Assembly (NCBI GenBank): GCA_010028225.1
Contig: RGOY01000051.1
Span: 1-8,070 of the forward strand
Reading direction: 5' to 3'
From: Actinomycetota bacterium
GTDB taxonomy: Bacteria; Actinomycetota; Actinomycetes; Nanopelagicales; Nanopelagicaceae
DNA: 8,070 nt
In this document: in pieces, positions 5,953-8,070 of the stretch
Position numbering within the stretch: position 1 is the stretch's first letter
Layout: every line of letters begins with the position of its first letter
Position numbers and translations under genes: made by a program
Notes under the pieces: model-generated
What the model was told of the DNA's origin: nothing
Databases searched by the model: none
Seen by the model: the letters and a program-made list of their open reading frames with translations, nothing else

Positions 5953-6332
5953 CCCCGAACCACCAGAGTCGACCAGGCATGGATGATTTCTTGACCTTCG
6001 CGTTCGATATCTGCTCGTACTGTGACTAGTTCGTTTCCGGCTGCGCTTCTCACGCTCTCTACCGTGGATGAGATAGATAGTCTGTCGCCTGCTTTGATGG
6101 GTTCTCTAATCTCAAATCTTTGGTCGCCATGGACCATTCGTGACCAGTCAACTCCGGAACCTTTAAGAGTCTCTTCGAAGGCCGCAATGATGAAGGTGAA
6201 TGAGAAGGTAGGTGGCGCAATCGAGTCATCTCGTTCGCCAATAGCCTGACAGAAGCGCGTGATGGCATCCTGATTGACAGTGAAGTCTGTTGAACTCGTG
6301 ATTCGCTTGCCGACGATCGCGGGATCGATCAC
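5949..6332 (-). CDS. hadA: FAS1-like dehydratase, HadA-type N-terminal MaoC subunit
   Basis: This 127-residue protein matches the MaoC_dehydrat_N (FAS1-like dehydratase) group, the partner subunit of HadB. Visible hallmarks are APPTFSFTF (39-47), the HGDQRFEIREPIKAGD segment (68-83) and a C-terminal AWSTLVVRG strand. It lacks the Asp-x4-His catalytic pair, as HadA proteins do; they are thought to bind the acyl chain while HadB supplies catalysis. The start is GTG at 6332-6330, 19 bp after rpmG, with no recognisable Shine-Dalgarno, so it probably depends on reinitiation. The rpmG–hadA–hadB order is characteristic of actinobacteria. It is slightly short for the family, and a few N-terminal residues could be missing if a different start is used. 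Confidence 0.85.
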   Translation of the reverse strand: MIDPAIVGKRITSSTDFTVNQDAITRFCQAIGERDDSIAPPTFSFTFIIAAFEETLKGSGVDWSRMVHGDQRFEIREPIKAGDRLSISSTVESVRSAAGNELVTVRADIEREGQEIIHAWSTLVVRG

Positions 6333-6351
6333 GCTTTTAGGCGATTCGAAG

Positions 6352-6522
6352 TTAGCGAGTCTCGCGATGAAGCGTTGAAGACTTGCAGCGCGGGCAGTAC
6401 TTCTTCATCTCAAGACGATCTGGATCGTTACGTCGATTCTTTCGAGTGATGTAGTTGCGCTCTTTGCACTCCACGCAAGCCATTGTGATTTTCGGACGGA
6501 CATCTGCACTCTTGCTTGCCAT
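6352..6522 (-). CDS. rpmG: 50S ribosomal protein L33 (four-cysteine form)
   Basis: L33 is a small large-subunit protein near the E site. The 56-residue product has the classic sequence KITMACVECKERNYITRKNR (11-30) and ends with KKYCPRCKSSTLHRETR. Cys16, Cys19, Cys43 and Cys46 form the zinc-ribbon ligands, so this is the C+ version; actinobacteria often also carry a zinc-independent paralogue elsewhere. The open frame continues upstream to 6708, but the ATG at 6522-6520 is preceded by an excellent AAGGAG six bases away, and the protein begins MASKSADVRPKI as in homologues. It lies downstream of tRNA-Thr and tRNA-Met and upstream of hadA. The leader contains five 10-bp repeats. Confidence 0.96.
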   Translation of the reverse strand: MASKSADVRPKITMACVECKERNYITRKNRRNDPDRLEMKKYCPRCKSSTLHRETR

Positions 6523-6528
6523 GTGGAG

Positions 6529-6534
6529 CTCCTT
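6529..6534 (-). promoter_or_regulatory. Ribosome binding site of rpmG
   Basis: AAGGAG on the minus strand, six bases before the ATG at 6522. It settles the start of rpmG against the longer open frame and is one of the strongest Shine-Dalgarno sequences in the window. Confidence 0.85.
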
Positions 6535-6550
6535 GCCTTGTGGGTGTACT

Positions 6551-6600
6551 TCTTTGTATTCGTTTGTATTCGTTTGTCTTCGTTTGTATTCGTTTGTCTT
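6551..6600. repeat. Five tandem 10-bp repeats in the rpmG leader
   Basis: Five consecutive decamers occur on the plus strand: TCTTTGTATT, CGTTTGTATT, CGTTTGTCTT, CGTTTGTATT and CGTTTGTCTT. The core is CGTTTGT(A/C)TT, and the last four differ at a single position. On the minus strand this is an A-rich, structure-poor run, 28 bases before the rpmG start codon. The period is close to one DNA helical turn. Such repeats can change copy number by slippage. Confidence 0.95.
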
Positions 6601-6601
6601 T

Positions 6602-6621
6602 AAATCTGTCGTCAAATCTGT
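6602..6621. repeat. Direct repeat AAATCTGT x2
   Basis: AAATCTGT occurs at 6602-6609 and again at 6614-6621, 12 bp apart, directly beside the decamer array. On the minus strand the segment between reads TTGACG (6615-6610), a good match to a -35 box, but I see no matching -10 at normal spacing. Confidence 0.6.
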
Positions 6622-6625
6622 AGTT

Positions 6626-6668
6626 GGACGACCGGAAGAGTACCCGTCCCTTTGGCGCTTGACCAAAG
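6626..6668 (-). other. Two adjacent potential hairpins after tRNA-Met
   Basis: On the minus strand, CTTTGG-TCAAGCG-CCAAAG (6668-6650) can form a six-pair stem. It is followed at once by GGACG (6649-6645) pairing with CGTCC (6630-6626) around an inner GG/CC. Neither is followed by a U-run, so they are more likely to guide tRNA 3' trimming or slow transcription than to terminate strongly. They separate tRNA-Met from the rpmG leader. Confidence 0.35.
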
Positions 6669-6680
6669 TGAACGAGAACT

Positions 6681-6757
6681 TGGTAGCGGAGGCGGGATTT
6701 GAACCCACGACACAGCGATTATGAGCCGCTTGCTCTACCAGGCTGAGCTACCCCGCC
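6681..6757 (-). tRNA. tRNA-Met (anticodon CAT, elongator type)
   Basis: On the minus strand the acceptor GGCGGGG (6757-6751) pairs with CTCCGCT using G·T wobbles at positions 6:67 and 1:72. The discriminator is A, and the terminal CCA is encoded (6683-6681). The anticodon stem AGCGG/TCGCT encloses CTCATAA, giving anticodon CAT. The initiator hallmarks (mismatched 1:72 C·A and three G-C pairs in the anticodon stem) are absent, so this is an elongator Met. The lysidine-modified Ile form also reads CAT in DNA but is less likely, given the G1·U72 pattern typical of elongator Met in actinobacteria. Confidence 0.93.
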
Positions 6758-6767
6758 AAGTTCTGCG

Positions 6768-6840
6768 AGCCCTCTGACGGAATCGAACCGTCGACCTTTT
6801 CCTTACCATGGAAACGCTCTACCGACTGAGCTAAGAGGGC
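6768..6840 (-). tRNA. tRNA-Thr (anticodon GGT)
   Basis: On the minus strand the acceptor GCCCTCT (6840-6834) pairs perfectly with AGAGGGC (6775-6769), with discriminator T at 6768. The D arm GCTC...GAGC is present. The anticodon stem TTTCC/GGAAA encloses ATGGTAA, giving anticodon GGT. The T arm is GACGG-TTCGATT-CCGTC. CCA is not encoded. It lies 10 bp upstream of tRNA-Met and is certainly processed from the same precursor. Confidence 0.97.
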
Positions 6841-6845
6841 GAAGC

Positions 6846-6869
6846 AAGGAGCGAGGTTACAGGCTCCTT
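6846..6869 (-). terminator. Hairpin between the quinone oxidoreductase gene and tRNA-Thr
   Basis: AAGGAGC and GCTCCTT form a perfect seven-pair stem with a ten-base loop. On the minus strand it lies downstream of the oxidoreductase stop and just before tRNA-Thr, so it could end the sugar-transport/oxidoreductase transcript. No U-run follows on that strand (GCTTCG instead), so a weak terminator or leader hairpin are both possible. Confidence 0.4.
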
Positions 6870-6892
6870 TGATGGGAAAGAAATCGGTCTGG

Positions 6893-6898
6893 AATATA
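6893..6898 (-). promoter_or_regulatory. Candidate -10 box for the tRNA-Thr–tRNA-Met–rpmG transcript
   Basis: TATATT on the minus strand matches five of six bases of the sigma-70 -10 consensus. It would start transcription near 6886, about 46 bases before tRNA-Thr. No good -35 hexamer is seen at 16-18 bases upstream. It sits in the 85-bp gap after the oxidoreductase gene, the only place a dedicated promoter could be. Confidence 0.35.
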
Positions 6899-6925
6899 AG
6901 CGCAAATGAGTGATGACGAGTGCGA

Positions 6926-7870
6926 CTAAAGGCGTGGATCGAGGACGATCTTTCCGACCGTTCCACGTTCACGCATCACTTGGTGTGCTTTCGACGCCTC
7001 AGAGAGCGGATAGGTCGCACCAACAATCACTCGCAGTTCTTTCTTGATCATCATCTCAAAGAGTTTGGCAATGACCGTTGACATCATCTCTGGTTTAGCA
7101 AAGCAATTTGCAAGCCAAAAACCCGTCACAGATTGAGAGCGCGCCATCAACTGTGATGGATGGACCATCTTCATCGGTTCACGAGATGCCATACCAAATG
7201 TGACGATTCGACCAAATGTCGCGAGCGCCTCTAACGATTGATCGAAGGTTGTGCCCCCGACCATCTCTAAGACCAAGTCGACGCGCTTTCCACCATTTGC
7301 TTCAATGATTCGCTCTTTCAGACCTTCTTGCGTTGCATCAATGGCTACATCTGCGCCGAGTTCAAGTGCGAGATTTCGCTTCTCTTGCGTGGATGCAACA
7401 GCGATGACCTTTGCGCCCCACTTCTTTGCTAGTTGAATCGCGATCGTTCCGACGCCACCTGCAGCTGCGTGAACAACGACGCTCTCCCCCGCTTTGAGAT
7501 GTCCAACAGTAGAAAGGATGTGCCAAGCGGTAGTTCCCTGCACGAAAGTTGAGAGCGCTTCGCCATCAGAAATTTGATCGGGGATTAGAATCAATTGATC
7601 TTTCTTAGCTGCCACTAGCTCGGCATAAGCGTTAGGGGCACCAGTGAGATATCGCTTTCCATTGACCGTTCCCACGACTTCAAGACCAGGAGTGAGAGGA
7701 AGCGTCTGCTTTGAAAGATAAGAGTCTTCGGTCTGGTGAGTGTCGGCATAGTTGATTCCGATGCCGGTCACTTGCATCAAGACCTCTCCATCACCAACTT
7801 TTGGATCTGGAAGGTCGATGTAGTGCATCACTTCAGGTCCACCGAACTCAGTTATCTGAATAGCCTTCAT
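6926..7870 (-). CDS. Zinc-independent quinone oxidoreductase-like MDR protein
   Basis: This 314-residue protein belongs to the medium-chain dehydrogenase/reductase superfamily, quinone oxidoreductase branch. These are cytosolic NADPH-dependent enzymes that reduce quinones or activated double bonds. The GroES-like N-terminal domain begins MKAIQITEFGGPEVMHYIDL and contains the GIGINYADTHQ segment (36-46), where zinc alcohol dehydrogenases would have a cysteine, and TPGLEVVGTV (60-69). The nucleotide-binding domain starts with VVVHAAAGGVGTIAIQLAKK (131-150), the AAGGVG form typical of this branch. No structural zinc cysteine cluster is seen. The ATG at 7870-7868 has AAAGGG upstream, inside the last codons of the permease gene, whose stop is only 2 bp away. 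It is therefore cotranscribed with the sugar transporter, though a functional link is not evident. The real substrate is unknown. Confidence 0.88.
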   Translation of the reverse strand: MKAIQITEFGGPEVMHYIDLPDPKVGDGEVLMQVTGIGINYADTHQTEDSYLSKQTLPLTPGLEVVGTVNGKRYLTGAPNAYAELVAAKKDQLILIPDQISDGEALSTFVQGTTAWHILSTVGHLKAGESVVVHAAAGGVGTIAIQLAKKWGAKVIAVASTQEKRNLALELGADVAIDATQEGLKERIIEANGGKRVDLVLEMVGGTTFDQSLEALATFGRIVTFGMASREPMKMVHPSQLMARSQSVTGFWLANCFAKPEMMSTVIAKLFEMMIKKELRVIVGATYPLSEASKAHQVMRERGTVGKIVLDPRL

Positions 7871-7872
7871 AT

Positions 7873-8070
7873 TTAGCCCTTTGTTGAGCCGAGCGTGAGA
7901 CCAGATACGAACTGCTTCTTCAATACAAAGAAGATAATCAAAGTCGGTAACGCCGCCATGATCGCACCAGCCGCAAGCAAGTTAAAGTCCGTCACGAACT
8001 CACCCTGCAAACGACCCAAAGCCGAAGTAATCGGACGCTTGTTATCGCTCTTGATTAACACAACCGCCCA
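7873..8070 (-). CDS. Carbohydrate ABC transporter permease, MalG type (C-terminal fragment)
   Basis: Only the last 65 codons are inside the window; the gene runs off the right edge with an open frame to 8070. The visible sequence (WAVVLIKSDNKRPITSALG...) matches the C-terminus of MalG-type inner-membrane permeases that import sugars with a periplasmic/lipoprotein binding protein and an ATPase. Typical features are the KRPITSALG-x-L-QGEF stretch after the missing EAA loop, one final transmembrane helix (NLLAAGAIMAALPTLIIFFV) and the closing FVSGLTLGSTKG, equivalent to the family's common GLT-x-GAVKG ending. The EAA loop that contacts the ATPase lies outside. The sugar cannot be told from this fragment. 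Confidence 0.85.
   Translation of the reverse strand, partial: WAVVLIKSDNKRPITSALGRLQGEFVTDFNLLAAGAIMAALPTLIIFFVLKKQFVSGLTLGSTKG

Noticed and set aside
6523..6708. N-terminal extension of rpmG upstream of the ATG at 6522
   Set aside because: The extension is repeat-encoded (TNEYK-type), runs into tRNA-Met, and the internal ATG has a strong AAGGAG and matches the known L33 start.
6455..6724. Plus-strand frame ending in AEAGFEPTTQRL
   Set aside because: The C-terminal part is the antisense of tRNA-Met, a well-known source of false proteins; the rest is antisense to rpmG and its repeats.
6748..6972. Minus-strand frame containing LLAQSVERFHGKEKVDGSIP
   Set aside because: This is a translation through tRNA-Thr itself, another familiar spurious product.
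1..8070. Mobile element, prophage, CRISPR or defence island
   Set aside because: No transposase, integrase, spaced identical repeats or defence proteins are seen; gene content and order are those of a conserved core locus.

Overview
The window looks like a compact, mid-GC (about half G+C by eye, not computed) chromosome segment from an actinobacterium (Actinomycetota). The evidence is the gene order and the protein signatures: tRNA-Trp–secE–nusG–rplK–rplA next to rpmG–hadA–hadB–murB–aspartate aminotransferase, a NusG with an acidic N-terminal extension, and a split two-gene MaoC/HadAB dehydratase. As I remember it, this order resembles the Streptomyces and Mycobacterium versions of the locus. 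The modest GC and tight packing would fit a small-genome planktonic lineage such as Nanopelagicales, but that is inference.

Layout, with almost everything on the minus strand. Reading minus-strand transcription from right to left: the last 65 codons of a MalG-type sugar ABC permease (8070–7873, cut by the window edge) are followed after 2 bp by a zinc-less quinone-oxidoreductase-like MDR protein (7870–6926). A short spacer holds a hairpin and a candidate promoter. Then come tRNA-Thr(GGT), tRNA-Met(CAT), rpmG (L33, four-Cys form), hadA, hadB, a small family-2-like glycosyltransferase and murB, ending at 3824. The only plus-strand gene is a class I aminotransferase (2615–3844), which converges on murB with a 21-bp overlap and diverges from the translation/secretion block. 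That block is tRNA-Trp(CCA) (2376–2303), secE, nusG, rplK and rplA, ending at 23.

Functionally the window joins core translation and secretion (L11, L1, L33, NusG, SecE, three tRNAs) with envelope building (MurB, a glycosyltransferase, acyl dehydratase subunits) and amino-acid metabolism (aminotransferase). The left block is probably one transcript starting upstream of tRNA-Trp, and the middle block one transcript starting upstream of tRNA-Thr.

The genes are ordinary housekeeping genes, and I see no defence system, mobile element, CRISPR array or other clearly new system. What is worth a second look lies in the spacers: a potentially structured 138-bp rplK–rplA gap (a possible L1 autoregulatory site), and short tandem duplications in three separate intergenic regions (15 bp x2, 13 bp x2, 10 bp x5). 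No gene-free stretch exceeds 300 bp; the largest is 238 bp (2377–2614).
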